This document shows, in pieces, positions 1 to 9,048 of a DNA stretch of 45,228 bases. The number at the start of each line of letters is the position of its first letter. Position 1 is the first letter of the stretch. The stretch is from Symbiodinium natans (lineage: Eukaryota; Sar; Dinophyceae; Suessiales; Symbiodiniaceae), in the NCBI GenBank assembly GCA_905221605.1, contig CAJNDS010000985.1:1-45228 (forward strand), in the 5' to 3' direction. The notes beneath the pieces are model-generated. The model was not told where the DNA came from, did no database searches, and worked only from the letters and a program-made list of their open reading frames with translations. The position numbers were made by a program, and so were the translations under genes.

Positions 1-144
1 CCCCCCCCCCCCCCCCGACGTTTAAATTATTTAAATTATATAAATTCGCGGAATTTAAATAATTTAAATAATTTAGCTTATTTGAATAATTTAAATAATT
101 TAAATGATTTAAATGGTGAAGGGGCCCGGGCAGCTGCCCGGGCC

Positions 145-340
145 TTCCCCCAATACTAAATCACCAGCCCGGGCCTCACCCCCAATACTAAATGACGAGC
201 CCTCTCCCCAACACTAAATCACGAGCCCGGTCCCCAACACTAAATCACGAGCCCGGGCCTCCCCCCAATATTGAATCACGAGCCCGGGCCTCCCCCCACT
301 ACTAAATTACGAGCCCGGGCTTCCCCCGGAAGCGGGCCAG
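145..340. repeat. Minisatellite array 1, ~30-bp unit
   Basis: About six tandem copies of a ~25-32 bp unit of the form CCCCCAATACTAAATCACG followed by AGCCCGGGCCT. Units differ by single substitutions (AATACT/AACACT/AATATT; TCACGA/TGACGA/TTACGA). The CCCGGG core is a short palindrome. Confidence 0.85.
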
Positions 341-666
341 CCCCCCCTCCTTTTCCATTTAAATTATTCAAATTCTTTATATTATTTAAATTATTCAAAT
401 TATAGAAATTCGGGGAATTTAGATAATGTAAATGATTGAAATGTCCAAGGCCCCCCGACATTTAAATTATTTAAATTATATAAATTCGGGGAATTTCAAA
501 GGGGCCCCCCGACGTTTAAAATATTTACATTATATACATTCGGGGAATTTAAATAGTTTAAAATAATTGAAATGTTCAGGGCCCCCCCGACATCTAAATC
601 ATTTAAATTATATTAATTCGGTGAGTTTAAATATTCTAAATAATTCGAGTAATTTAAATCGTGAAG

Positions 667-865
667 GGGCCCTGGCCTTCCCCCAATACTAAATCACGAG
701 CCCGGGCCTCCCCCCAATACTAAATGACGAGCCCGGGCCTCCCCCCAATGCTAAATGATGAGTCCGGGCCTCCCCCAATACTAAGTCACGAGCTCGGGCC
801 TCCTCCAATATTAAATTACGAGCCCGGGCCTCCCCCCAATACTAAATTACGCTTCCGGGTTCCCC
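667..865. repeat. Minisatellite array 2, same ~30-bp unit
   Basis: Six further copies of the unit seen at 145-340, here more regular with a period of about 30 bp. The array sits between two AT-rich hairpin blocks, giving a higher-order alternation hairpin-array-hairpin-array-hairpin. Confidence 0.85.
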
Positions 866-1115
866 TTCCTTTTCCATGTAAATCATTTAAATTATGTAAA
901 TTATTTAAATTATATACATTCGGTGAATTTACATAATTTAAGTAATTTAAATAATTTAAATAATTTAAATAATTTAAATATTTAAATAATTTAGATGATT
1001 TAAACAATTTAAATAATTGAAATGTCCAAGGACCCCCCGACATTTAAATTATTTGAACTATATAAATTCGGTGAATTTAAATAAGTTAAATGTCCAGGGG
1101 CCCCCCGACATTTAA

Positions 1116-2029
1116 ACTATGCTGGCGTAGACCCCAAACAGTGAGGACTGGGGGTGCAGCTGATGGCGACATTGCTACGGGTAGGACACCAAGGCTCAAT
1201 CATCAAACAGCTTGGGCTTGCATAAGGGGGGAAGGGGGCGAACCCGCACAAAAGCCTTCAGTTCATCGAACCTCGCACCCAAGAGCTTCGAGAACCTTCT
1301 CAGAACAAGGTTCTCGACGCTGCGCCACAATTGAGACATTGCCCTGAGCTGGTGCAGAAGTGCCTTGCGTTTGACCGGCTTGGGTGGTTGATGGATGGTC
1401 CTTGTTTCCAGCTGATGCTCATGATGCTCAACCCCAAAATCGCTACCCCATAATACTAACTCCCGGCACCCAGCCGCAGGGTTGACCCTAAACCCCCCCC
1501 CTAAACCCTGTGTTTTTTTGATCCTGCGCGGCAGTCTCTTCCAAGCTTGGTCCTGCGCGCACGAACCACCTTTTCCTCTTTTCTGCACTGCATGCTTCAA
1601 CTATGGCCTTGCCCTTTGCCTTACCCCTAGGTCTTCTGCAAAGGACGTGCCACTCCTTGCTGGCGGAAGAAACGAGTCTGCCTTGGAGTGGCTATCTTGA
1701 GCTGGCTCCATTTGAAGGAGCCGACCTCGTGCCCGCCTGAAATCATGCTGGGGGCTCCCCTCAGCCCCAGGCAATGGCGCATGGTCCGGACTCTTGAGCA
1801 TCTGAGACAATGCCTGTTTTGAGATTGATGCCCAAGCTATGGGGCGCACCGCTTCCAAGGTTGAGGATTGTGAAAAGATCCTCTGCGCTCTTGGAAAGGC
1901 CGTCCACAATTTTGAAAGACTGCGCCATGTTTACGGGGCGGGGTCTGTTCAGGCCCAAGCTCACACGAGCACTGAGCTACTCGAGCACCGCGATTCGCGT
2001 GCGCCCCCGTTTGAGCACCGCGGGGTTCA
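1116..2029. other. No supported gene; degenerate sequence with a telomere-like motif
   Basis: No open frame here has recognisable domain content. The segment holds a CCCTAAA/CCCTAAACCC motif with a long C run at about 1486-1509, the complement of TTTAGGG-type telomere repeats. Part of it (from about 1840) may be the decayed 5' part of the RT pseudogene that follows, but I see no motif that proves it. Confidence 0.5.
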
Positions 2030-2790
2030 GCCCTCATGTTCGCGGCCTCCTTCACAAAGGTCACAGGAAACCTTAGCGCAGCTGCCCCAGGCCCTTTCCT
2101 TGACAAGAGCACCAGGGAGAGGTACCAGCGACCTTTAGACTTCGCTGCTCCTCCCGACCCTTTGCGTCGACCTCCTCCACCCGTTCGTGTCTTGGCTTCC
2201 AATGAGGAGAAAGTCGCCCTGTTGCGACTCCTTGCCTCGAGTGGGAGGTTGCGGCCGATACGCCCTGATCCAGCTCGGTTGCCCTACGCAGCCGGGCTCT
2301 TTTGTGTGATCTTTCTGCGTGACCGCTTGATCCTTGATGCCCGCCAGGAAATACATTGGAACGACCTCCGAACTTCTGGACAGGCTCTCTGGCTTCCTAC
2401 GAAGCCGTGACCCAGATACGCCTCCGAGATGATGAGGTCTTAGCAGCAAGCGCCGCGGACCTCAAAGACTTCTTTTACCAATTTGTCCCGACTGAACAGC
2501 GCCTGCGTCGGAACCTCCTCTGCTGCGCCCTGTCGCTTGCTGAAGCCGAGAGCGTCTTTGGGTATCCTTGTGTTGACTGGGCCACCCCCGCTGGCCGCGT
2601 CCACGTTTCCTTGGCCACGTTAGCTATGGGGGACAGCGCGGCGTGTGAGTTCGCGCAGGGGTCTCATGTAGGACTTTTCTCAAAAGCTGGGGTTGTGTCC
2701 AGTGCTGAGCTGCTCACGTTGCACCGACCGTTAGGGGGGTTTTCTCCATAGGAGTTGTGATCGATGATCTTCGCAGCTTTTGACGTACCA
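2030..2790 (+). pseudogene. Reverse transcriptase pseudogene, frameshifted
   Basis: Three successive plus-strand frames give pieces of one RT domain. The first (about 2036-2350) includes GPFLDKSTRERYQRPLDF and then a segment ending LFCVIFLRDRLILDAR, resembling the RT finger region. After a shift near 2350, the second frame reads SAADLKDFFYQF (motif A, aspartate present) and LATLAMGDSAACEFAQGSH (motif-B-like). After another shift near 2745, a third frame reads GVVIDDL, the catalytic xxDD motif C. At least two frameshifts and no continuous frame make it a pseudogene. From memory, this resembles a divergent RT family abundant in dinoflagellate genomes that is neither the YR type nor the LTR type found elsewhere in the window. 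The exact class is unassigned. Confidence 0.65.
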
Positions 2791-3612
2791 ACTTGTTTTC
2801 CAGGGGAAAGCGTCGAGCTGACTCCGTTGCCCCGACTCTCAAAAACACACAAAAGGAAGCTTCTTTCCCTTTTTGAGCGAAAAAAAGAAGAAAAAAGATA
2901 GGGAAAGACTTTGAAGAGCTCCACTGCCTACTGTTTCATTCCCTGTCCTCTCTTTCTGTGTGTTGTTTAACTTGTCGTTTCCAAGACAGCAAGCGAAATA
3001 AGGGCAAGGGGGGCTTCCTGAAGAGGAGAGAGGGCACCTGTTTGCGAAGAGCAAGAATAGTCTTGTCTTGTTTAATTATAGAGAGATGATAGATAAAGAA
3101 GAGTGCCATCTTCTTTGCGCCTTGTTGTGTTCTTCCGTCTCCTTGTTTCTTGTCTCTTCTCGTCTTTTCAGTACCCTTCCAGAAAATTAAAATGGCATCC
3201 TTGTTGTCTCTCCTCTCTCACTTCCCTTTCCCTTCTCTCCTTCTGCTTCCTTTCAACTCTCACTGATAAAACACAAGAAAGGAGCTTGTAAAATAAAGCT
3301 GTGGAAGGGTAAGCCGAAGGTGACCTTTGCCGTACTTCATCATATCCCTCTTCTCGGCCTATCTCTTCGGCTCTTTTCCTAACCCTTCTCTCCTTTTCAT
3401 AATTCTTTCTTTTTGGTTTTCTTATTTCGAAAAGACACTATTCTTTCTTGGCTCTTCCCATAAAATTGTGTTCCTCTTATCTCTCCCTCCTTCTCTCTCC
3501 CTCGGTAGTTGTTCGGCAGAGCCAAGTGATGCTACAGCTTGAGATGCAACCCTAACCATGACTAAAGCCTGAGCCTTCCCTCCTACTTCCTGCTGCTACG
3601 ACGACTACTACG
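2791..3612. other. Pyrimidine-rich stretch without a supported gene
   Basis: Strongly T/C-rich on the plus strand from about 3090 to 3520, clearly lower in GC than the rest of the window. Predicted peptides are Leu/Phe/Ser-rich low-complexity translations. I see no domain, RNA gene or element boundary. Confidence 0.5.

Positions 3613-3613
<1 letters not shown>

Positions 3614-3650
<37 letters not shown>
3614..3650. repeat. (CTG)12 microsatellite
   Basis: Twelve uninterrupted CTG units preceded by a mixed CTA/CGA/CTG triplet run from about 3588. Confidence 0.95.
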
Positions 3651-3652
3651 GT

Positions 3653-4636
3653 TGAACTCATGACGTCAGGAGCCATGGATGAGCTCAACAGAAAGTTCGA
3701 GGACTGCCTCTTTCGCTCCTTCTCCAACATCATCCCCAGCTTCCAGCAAACCTCTAGCAGCCTCGCGCCGACTTGGTTTTGATGTCTTTAATGAGCCCAG
3801 GCTCATCATGGGTAATGGCTGGCAACGGAAAACCGATCTCCTTCAAAAAGGTCCTTCTCAGCTGCTGGAAGCTTGGGGCACTGCGTCGGAGAAAATCCAA
3901 CAAGTGACGCCGAGGGCCATGCGCCTCACGCGCAGGAAACACTGCAACTTGCTCACGCGCATCCGCCGCTCCTCCGCTCTTCCTTGCAGATCTTTTTTCT
4001 ACTGAGTTGTGCCCTGACTCCACAACAGAAACATCCTACGGGAGCATTCTGTGACGGTTGCACTGCAGATCTAATAATGTGTGGCTCCTCTTCGGTTCCG
4101 CCAGCGAAATAACACTTCACCAACCCTAAACCCTGATGACAAATCAAAGCTTCAAGCAGGAGCGGCTCCAATCCGGGTAATGCACACCTTGCCCGAGGCT
4201 GAGGTTCATCAGGAACAATGCGCAATCGGGTAGACCTGCAGGTTGTCACGGGATTCAAGGGTTTAGGAGTTGAGGGGTTGAGGGTTTCGTTTTTTTGATG
4301 CAGGGCCCCCTACACACCTTGCACACTAAACCACAAACCCCAAAGAATTCTAAAGTAAGCTTCAAATCAGGCCACGGCCAAGCGCAACACCGCCTGGCGA
4401 AGCGCTCAGGGTTTGAAGCCTCGGTCATTCATAGACTGTGTCGTTTGACAGCACGCAGGACACAGGACAAGACCCATCTCCACCCTAATCCCGCTTTCGG
4501 AGGCGGGCTCGCGACCTGAGTTTCTCTTCGGAGGCCAGTGGGGCTTTTTCGGGGGTTCTCACTGATAAGATATACCTCGCTGGGGCTCAGGCTTCAGGAC
4601 GTCACCTTCGGGCAAAAGACTTCACGTCTGGCGGTA
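3653..4636. other. No supported gene; telomere-like motif
   Basis: Open frames are short and without recognisable domains. CCCTAAACCCT lies at 4124-4134, and degenerate GGGTTTAGG/GGGTTGAGGG lies near 4256-4288. No RNA gene or mobile-element terminus was recognised. Confidence 0.4.
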
Positions 4637-4639
4637 AAA

Positions 4640-4768
4640 GGTGGGGGGGGGGAGGGGGGTTGAGGGGAGTGGGTCGGGGTGGGGGGGGGGTGGGGGGGTT
4701 GGGGGTGGGGGGGGGGGGTTGGGGCTGGTCGCGGGGGGGTTGGGGCTGGTGGGGGGTGGGGCGTCCTG
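4640..4768 (+). repeat. G-rich tract with G-quadruplex potential
   Basis: About 125 bases composed almost only of G with T spacers, with many runs of four or more G. The plus strand could form G-quadruplexes. Open frames through it encode poly-Gly or, in reverse, poly-Pro and are not genes. Confidence 0.85.
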
Positions 4769-4970
4769 TAGGGATCCCTGTCTTGCCAAAGGATTCACTC
4801 GTGTCGCTGTGGCCTCCGTCAGTACCGACCGCACCCTGGCTTTGAGCCCCCCTTCTCTGCGCCCTAGCCAGGAGATCAAGGAAGGCAAGAAGGCCGAGGC
4901 GCGCCGATTCAGGCTTTAAGGGGTTCAGGCTTGTTTTTGGGCATTTTTGGGGAGATGGTCCTTTGGGGTG

Positions 4971-4984
4971 TTTAGGGTTTAGGG
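4971..4984 (+). repeat. Interstitial telomere-like motif (TTTAGGG)2
   Basis: Two perfect tandem TTTAGGG units close to the left boundary of retroelement copy 1. TTTAGGG is the telomere repeat of plants and of several alveolates including dinoflagellates. Two units is too short to call a former telomere. Confidence 0.5.
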
Positions 4985-5039
4985 GCCCCAAAGCCAAGGG
5001 GCTATGAGCAAGTCGCGAGCGCTCACCTTTGTGCAGGCA

Positions 5040-5449
5040 GGCGAGGCTCCAGAGTACTGGGCAGGTCTTTATGCTGCTAGTGCAAAGCTATGGTACAAAT
5101 GGTACACTGTACACTACCGGTCCTAAGCTACGGCTACGGCTACTCACCTATCCGGAACTGCCCTACGGGCTACCAGACTCAGCGAGAGCCGCGCACATGG
5201 CTTGTGCCGCAGGCAATGCAGCTCACACGCGCTTCGGCGAGCGCATTGCCGCGACCAGGACACGGTCCGCAGCAGCCGCAACGGGCTGGGAAGAAAAGTG
5301 CGGGTAGGCAAAATGGGCAGGGAAAACCCCTGCCGCGGCTCTTCGCCCGCAAGCAAAACACAACCAAAAGAGGCTCGACAGCGTGCCGCGCTGTGATGCC
5401 TGAGAAATCGCGTGGAAACCCCTTCCACGCCGCGCCGACTGGCCGCAGC
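5040..5449 (-). other. 3' non-coding region of copy 1
   Basis: Follows the PLD stop codon (5450) in element orientation. It matches 30625-31034 of copy 2, closely from 5087/30674 onward and more loosely to about 5040/30625. It includes two nearby CTA-CGG-type short repeats near 5125-5145. No LTR-like TG...CA terminus is visible here. Other frames are open but without domains. Confidence 0.6.
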
Positions 5450-6101
5450 CTACTCGATACCCTGTGGAGCAGTGTTGGGGGCACGAGTGACGTTGCCAGC
5501 AACGTTGGAGCTACTGGCTCGCTCCAACTGAGGGCGCTTTGCGACCGCCTCATCGAGGGAGAATGCCTCAGCCGACACCCTCTGGAAATCCTCGATGTAG
5601 GTCTGCACGACTGAGTGCGTCTTGGGGACCTCAAGCCTAAGCCCTGCCTCCGCATTGGCCTTGCTGCTTGTGGTAAAATTGAGGCTCCCAATCAGCACCA
5701 CCGCGCCATCAGGCCGCAGTAGGCAAAGGGCTTTGGCATGGTGCAGCCCTTGAATCCCGGTGCCTACCTTAGCCCCGCGGCCGTCGCGAGCATAGGCGTC
5801 GCGCACAGATGTGCCACAACCCACCTTCACCTCGGCACCTGCGGCCGCCAAGCATTTCAACGCTTGCCACTGAAGCTTGGTGCGGTGGCATTGTCCCATG
5901 TCGGCGACAATCCGAACGCTTGCGCCCTTGCCAAGCGACGCTTCGATTGCCTCGATGCAGGATGGGCAATCTAAGCTGTAAGCCCGGATGTAGATCACAT
6001 CCTCTGCTGCTCCAGACCCAAGCAGCGTCTGGGCGGCCTGAACGTATGGCCCGCCCGCAAGGAATTCCGCTTCTTTGACTGGAGAACTCCTAGCGGGGGC
6101 T
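5450..6101 (-). pseudogene. PLD-superfamily phosphodiesterase domain (C-terminus of element polyprotein), copy 1
   Basis: The domain belongs to the phospholipase D/Nuc superfamily, whose members cleave phosphodiesters in nucleic acids or lipids. The HKD motif reads LHHAKALCLLRPDGAVVLIG followed by SLNFTTSS (about 5660-5750). His, Lys and Asp are present, as is the GS-x-N tail, with three extra residues between Lys and Asp. Only one HKD is present, as in Nuc and MitoPLD, which act as dimers. The frame is open well upstream of the GTG at 5998 (reading LAGGPYVQAAQTLLGSG), so this is the tail of a larger polyprotein and not a separate gene. It is cut from its upstream part by the YR-element insertion at 6102. 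Copy 1 is intact where copy 2 has a one-base loss (near 31660). Confidence 0.8.
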
Positions 6102-6193
6102 GTATCATGTACTTGTTCATGTATGTTTTATAAACTATGTTCGTGCGTCATTTTGGCTCTAGAGTGGTGCTTGCTAGCGAGAAAGTCAAGTTT
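6102..6193 (+). repeat. Split direct repeat A1
   Basis: 92 bp identical to A2 (14492-14583), diverging after TCAAGTTT. It contains a spliced-leader-like stretch (6141-6162) and two blocks (6125-6137 and 6167-6179) that are inverted complements of the end of repeat B. Confidence 0.95.
6141..6162 (+). other. Spliced-leader-like 22-nt segment in repeat A1
   Basis: The segment ends CATTTTGGCTCTAG. The dinoflagellate spliced leader ends CCATTTTGGCTCAAG, so the last 14 bases differ at one position; over 22 nt about 16 match. The same sequence recurs in A2 at 14531-14552. It lies inside a 29-nt gap between two blocks that in repeat B are only 3 nt apart, so it looks like a 22-26 nt insertion of leader size. 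Confidence 0.5.
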
Positions 6194-6329
6194 TTTGTCA
6201 CATTTTTGCATGCATGTGAGTCGCATTTGCTTTGGTCGTCATACACTATTTTGCGGTAGCTTTGCATTTTACACTACCAGTTTTGAACCGTTCTCCGGGG
6301 GTGAGCGGGAACACTCCACAAGTGAGTGC

Positions 6330-6635
6330 ATGGAAGAGTCGTGTGCCCGACTTGACAGTTCGCCGGCACAGCTGCAGTTGCAAATCCACGAGTTGCACAG
6401 CCAGATTGAGCATCTTAGATCTTATACGGCGTTTTTGGAGCAGCGCTTGCATCGTATTGAGCAGGAAGATCAGAGGGTTCGCCGGGATCTGCGTGGCCAG
6501 AGGAGCACCTCTAGCATAGGTTGCCTTTCTGTTCGGCTCTTGCACCTTGAGAGTTGCTTCAGCTTTCTTGTGCGTGCAGTTCAGACCAGCTTCCCAAGGC
6601 CTCCAGGTTTTTGGCAAAGCTTGATTGAAGACTAG
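6330..6635 (+). CDS. Small coiled-coil protein of the YR element
   Basis: This 101-codon frame starts with ATG 137 bp after repeat A1 and ends 11 bp before the recombinase start. Residues about 12-55 form a clear heptad-type coiled coil (QLQLQIHELHSQIEHLRSY, then FLEQRLHRIEQEDQRV). The rest is uncharged and without a recognisable domain. The frame is open upstream to 6075, but that part lies partly in host sequence, so the first ATG after the repeat is preferred. It may be an oligomerisation protein or the N-terminal part of a larger product joined to the recombinase by splicing. I do not recognise a family. Confidence 0.5.
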   Translation: MEESCARLDSSPAQLQLQIHELHSQIEHLRSYTAFLEQRLHRIEQEDQRVRRDLRGQRSTSSIGCLSVRLLHLESCFSFLVRAVQTSFPRPPGFWQSLIED

Positions 6636-6646
6636 AGGGTTGTAGG

Positions 6647-8677
6647 ATGAAACGCCCGACGGATCCTGATGATAAGCATTTCAGTAAGGCAAAGAGCAAG
6701 TGTGCACCACCACCCCTGGGGGGGCTTGCGCTACCAGTTGACAAACCTAAAGGAACCGCTCCCCCTCTGCCGTCAGCAGGTCTTGCCCAACCTTCGTACT
6801 CCCAGGGACGACGCATTGAGCCAGTTCCACGTGCCGGGCAACCTCTGCCCGTCCCTATTGTGGCGTCCAGCAGGAGCGATTGTGATTCCGATACTGAAGA
6901 AGAATCAGCCAGGCACTTTGCCAGGTTTCGGCAGTTTTCTGTAGAGTCCAACCAACAGCAGCAGAGTACTTCATCTCTCCTGTTGAAAGCTGTCTCGAAG
7001 CGAAAGCCCGCAAAGGCTGCCGATCCCCACCATCCCAAATTCCAGCAGATTGCAGGTTTCTCCCAGATGGCCTTGTCACTATTTTGGGGTGTTCTTGTTT
7101 TTTTGGGTGATTGTAGTGGATTGTTCAAGCAGATCCAGTGGTCTGAATTCGCCAGTCATCACACCTCGCGGATTCTTTCCGGGTATGCCACGAACACGGT
7201 GCTACGTTACCTGGCAGCTTGGTCACACTTTGTGGCGAACCTTGAAGGCCTAGGCCTCTGTTTTGGCAATCTTGATAGTGTTATGATGGCAGACATACTA
7301 GTCACCATGTCCCTTGAGAAGCATGGAGACCCTACTCTGGGTTCGAGCTGTTGCATGACAATCAAAGCACTTCGTTGGCTATGCAAAGTCGCAGAATGCA
7401 CAATCTTATCCTGCGCGTATGAAAAAGTGATTGATTCCTTTTTGAAGTCAAAAATTCCTCGTGAACGCCGTGAGAGTTTCCCACTACCCACTTGGGTGCT
7501 TCAGCTGTGGGAAAGGCGCATCTTGATGAAGCAGGCGTCACTTCTTGAAGTGGTTGTGCTTGGTGGTTTTTTGGTTGCTGCCTGGGGTTCATTGCGATTT
7601 GCAGATCTTCAACGCGTGGAGTGGAGTTCATTATCTTTTGACTTGCATGTCCTTCGTGGTACGTGTTATGCGACCAAAACATGTCACACCGGGCAGCCCT
7701 GGGGCATCCTTGCGTCAGGTATTCTGTCTCGCGGGACGCATTCTTGGGTCAGCAAATACCTGCATGCTCTTGACAGGCTTGTTACAATGCATGTTCGAAA
7801 CCACACAGATTCATGGCTTCCATCGTTCTTACTTCCAGCAGTGCAAGGCGAAAGTTTCATGTTTCCCCTGCAAGCTATGAGCTATGCTGAGGCGCTGAGG
7901 TGGTTGAGGCATTTTCTCCTCATGCCTTGGGCGTCCTCACCACCAGAGGTACCGCCCCTCAATTTCACAGTGCATAGTCTCAAAGCCACTATGCTTTCCA
8001 TGTCCCTTCAAGTCAATGTTGATGAGGTTGATAGGAAACGTCAAGGGCACCACCGCATAAGCAGCTCCGCTCTTTATTCCCGTGACGATGTTCATGGCAT
8101 GCTTCGGTGCCAATCTTGCATTCGTGATAGCATTCGCACAGGCTTCCGTTTTTTGGTCCCCCAGCACAGAGGGGGGCAGCAGCCCTTGACGCCAGCGTAC
8201 ATTCCACCGGAAGCCTTCTCTAAGGACTACGAGTTTGAACCCTTCCAGTGGTTCTCGTTTCAACTTGATGGCAGTGATGATTTGCTTCAAAGCAGTAATG
8301 GGAGTTGGGAGGTCGCAGAAAATCAATTAGTCACCCCTGATCCAGACACAGAGGCGCTGGACAAAGATCTCGTGTATCACTCTGACCCAGGATCTTCAGA
8401 TGAGAGCGAGGAGGAACCTTCGGCACCCCCGGCCGAAGAGCACAACTTAGGTGAGCCCGATGAATTCTTGCTGGGCTCTTGCACCGCGGTGTTGCATGTG
8501 CTCTGCCCTTCAGATGCTTTGTCAGGCACTCTTGTCAATGGCACATATATGCGTGCAAAGTGTGGTGCCGCTCTTCCGGCCGATCGGCTCATGATCCACA
8601 CGTCAGTGCCATCTTCGTGTCGGTTGTGCAGACGCGGTGCATGCTTGGCAGCTTTATCTTGTTTCTCCGAGGAGTGA
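6647..8677 (+). CDS. Tyrosine recombinase (integrase) of the YR retrotransposon
   Basis: A 676-aa protein in an uninterrupted frame from ATG at 6647. Tyrosine recombinases integrate circular DNA intermediates without target duplication, which matches the flanks of this element. The N-terminal ~160 residues are Pro/Ser-rich. A core-binding-like helical region follows (SGYATNTVLRYLAAW onward). In the catalytic domain I assign Arg317 (WGSLRFADLQRV), His443 with Lys446 (HSLKATML, so HxxK rather than HxxR), His468/469 with Arg470 (QGHHR) and the nucleophile Tyr477 (ALYSRDD). An acidic linker (about 560-605) and a Cys-containing tail (SSCRLCRRGACLA) follow. The gene lies upstream of gag and RT, unlike the usual DIRS/Ngaro order. 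It is the only large intact gene in the element. Confidence 0.9.
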   Translation: MKRPTDPDDKHFSKAKSKCAPPPLGGLALPVDKPKGTAPPLPSAGLAQPSYSQGRRIEPVPRAGQPLPVPIVASSRSDCDSDTEEESARHFARFRQFSVESNQQQQSTSSLLLKAVSKRKPAKAADPHHPKFQQIAGFSQMALSLFWGVLVFLGDCSGLFKQIQWSEFASHHTSRILSGYATNTVLRYLAAWSHFVANLEGLGLCFGNLDSVMMADILVTMSLEKHGDPTLGSSCCMTIKALRWLCKVAECTILSCAYEKVIDSFLKSKIPRERRESFPLPTWVLQLWERRILMKQASLLEVVVLGGFLVAAWGSLRFADLQRVEWSSLSFDLHVLRGTCYATKTCHTGQPWGILASGILSRGTHSWVSKYLHALDRLVTMHVRNHTDSWLPSFLLPAVQGESFMFPLQAMSYAEALRWLRHFLLMPWASSPPEVPPLNFTVHSLKATMLSMSLQVNVDEVDRKRQGHHRISSSALYSRDDVHGMLRCQSCIRDSIRTGFRFLVPQHRGGQQPLTPAYIPPEAFSKDYEFEPFQWFSFQLDGSDDLLQSSNGSWEVAENQLVTPDPDTEALDKDLVYHSDPGSSDESEEEPSAPPAEEHNLGEPDEFLLGSCTAVLHVLCPSDALSGTLVNGTYMRAKCGAALPADRLMIHTSVPSSCRLCRRGACLAALSCFSEE

Positions 8678-9048
8678 GCTTCAATGTTCGTGTCAGAAAA
8701 GTGTGTTTGTTGTTCTGCGTATGCATCAGTGAAACAGCAGTCTGTCATGTTGCACATGTTTACCAAGGGTTAGATTGCTGCTATGATCTTGACATGATTC
8801 TTGGCGTTTCTGCAGGCAGGCGCTCGATTGGTCTAGCATATCCCCAAGCGAAAGATCTTTAGGAGCGTTGCGTCTTGCAAGGGTTTCACATGGGGTCAGG
8901 CGACGCCCTGGAAGTTTTGTACATTTCAGACATGTTGCTTAGCATAATGATCTAGCTCACGAGAACAAAGCTCTGTCATCCTATCCAGGTATCAAGAACT
9001 GTTCTAGCGCTAAACACCCACATTAGCCCTGCGTTATCTTTGCTTGAC
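8678..9048. other. Non-coding gap between recombinase and gag
   Basis: 371 bp between the recombinase stop and the gag ATG. No open frame with domain content is seen. A promoter, splice acceptor or internal initiation site could lie here, but I see no diagnostic motif. Confidence 0.4.

Larger units (their letters stand above)
1..1115. repeat. Composite satellite: AT-rich hairpin units alternating with GC-rich minisatellite
   Basis: Three AT-rich blocks (about 1-120, 345-665 and 870-1115) are built from one unit. Each unit starts near CCCCCCGAC, runs through TTTAAATTATTTAAATTAT, reaches a core of the form AATTCGGGGAATTTAAA (also GGTGAATTT) and returns through TAATTTAAA repeats to GGGGCCCCCC. 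Each unit is therefore close to an inverted repeat able to fold into a long AT stem. Cores are seen near 45, 408, 482, 537, 617, 917 and 1066. Between them lie two arrays of a GC-rich minisatellite. The short open frames here are low-complexity Leu/Asn/Tyr translations of the repeat and are not genes. Confidence 0.85.

Noticed and set aside
145-865. CRISPR-like array (30-bp repeats)
   Set aside because: Units are directly tandem with no unique spacers; it is a minisatellite.
276-1043. Asn/Leu/Tyr-rich open frames in the satellite
   Set aside because: Direct translations of TTTAAATAATTTAAAT repeats; frames follow the repeat, not codon use.
4602-4997. Long proline-rich and glycine-rich open frames on both strands
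   Set aside because: They are translations of the G tract and have no composition-independent signal.
5040-5449. 3' LTR of copy 1
   Set aside because: No TGTGA...TCACA sequence or similarity to 29686-29979 found; called a truncated 3' end instead.
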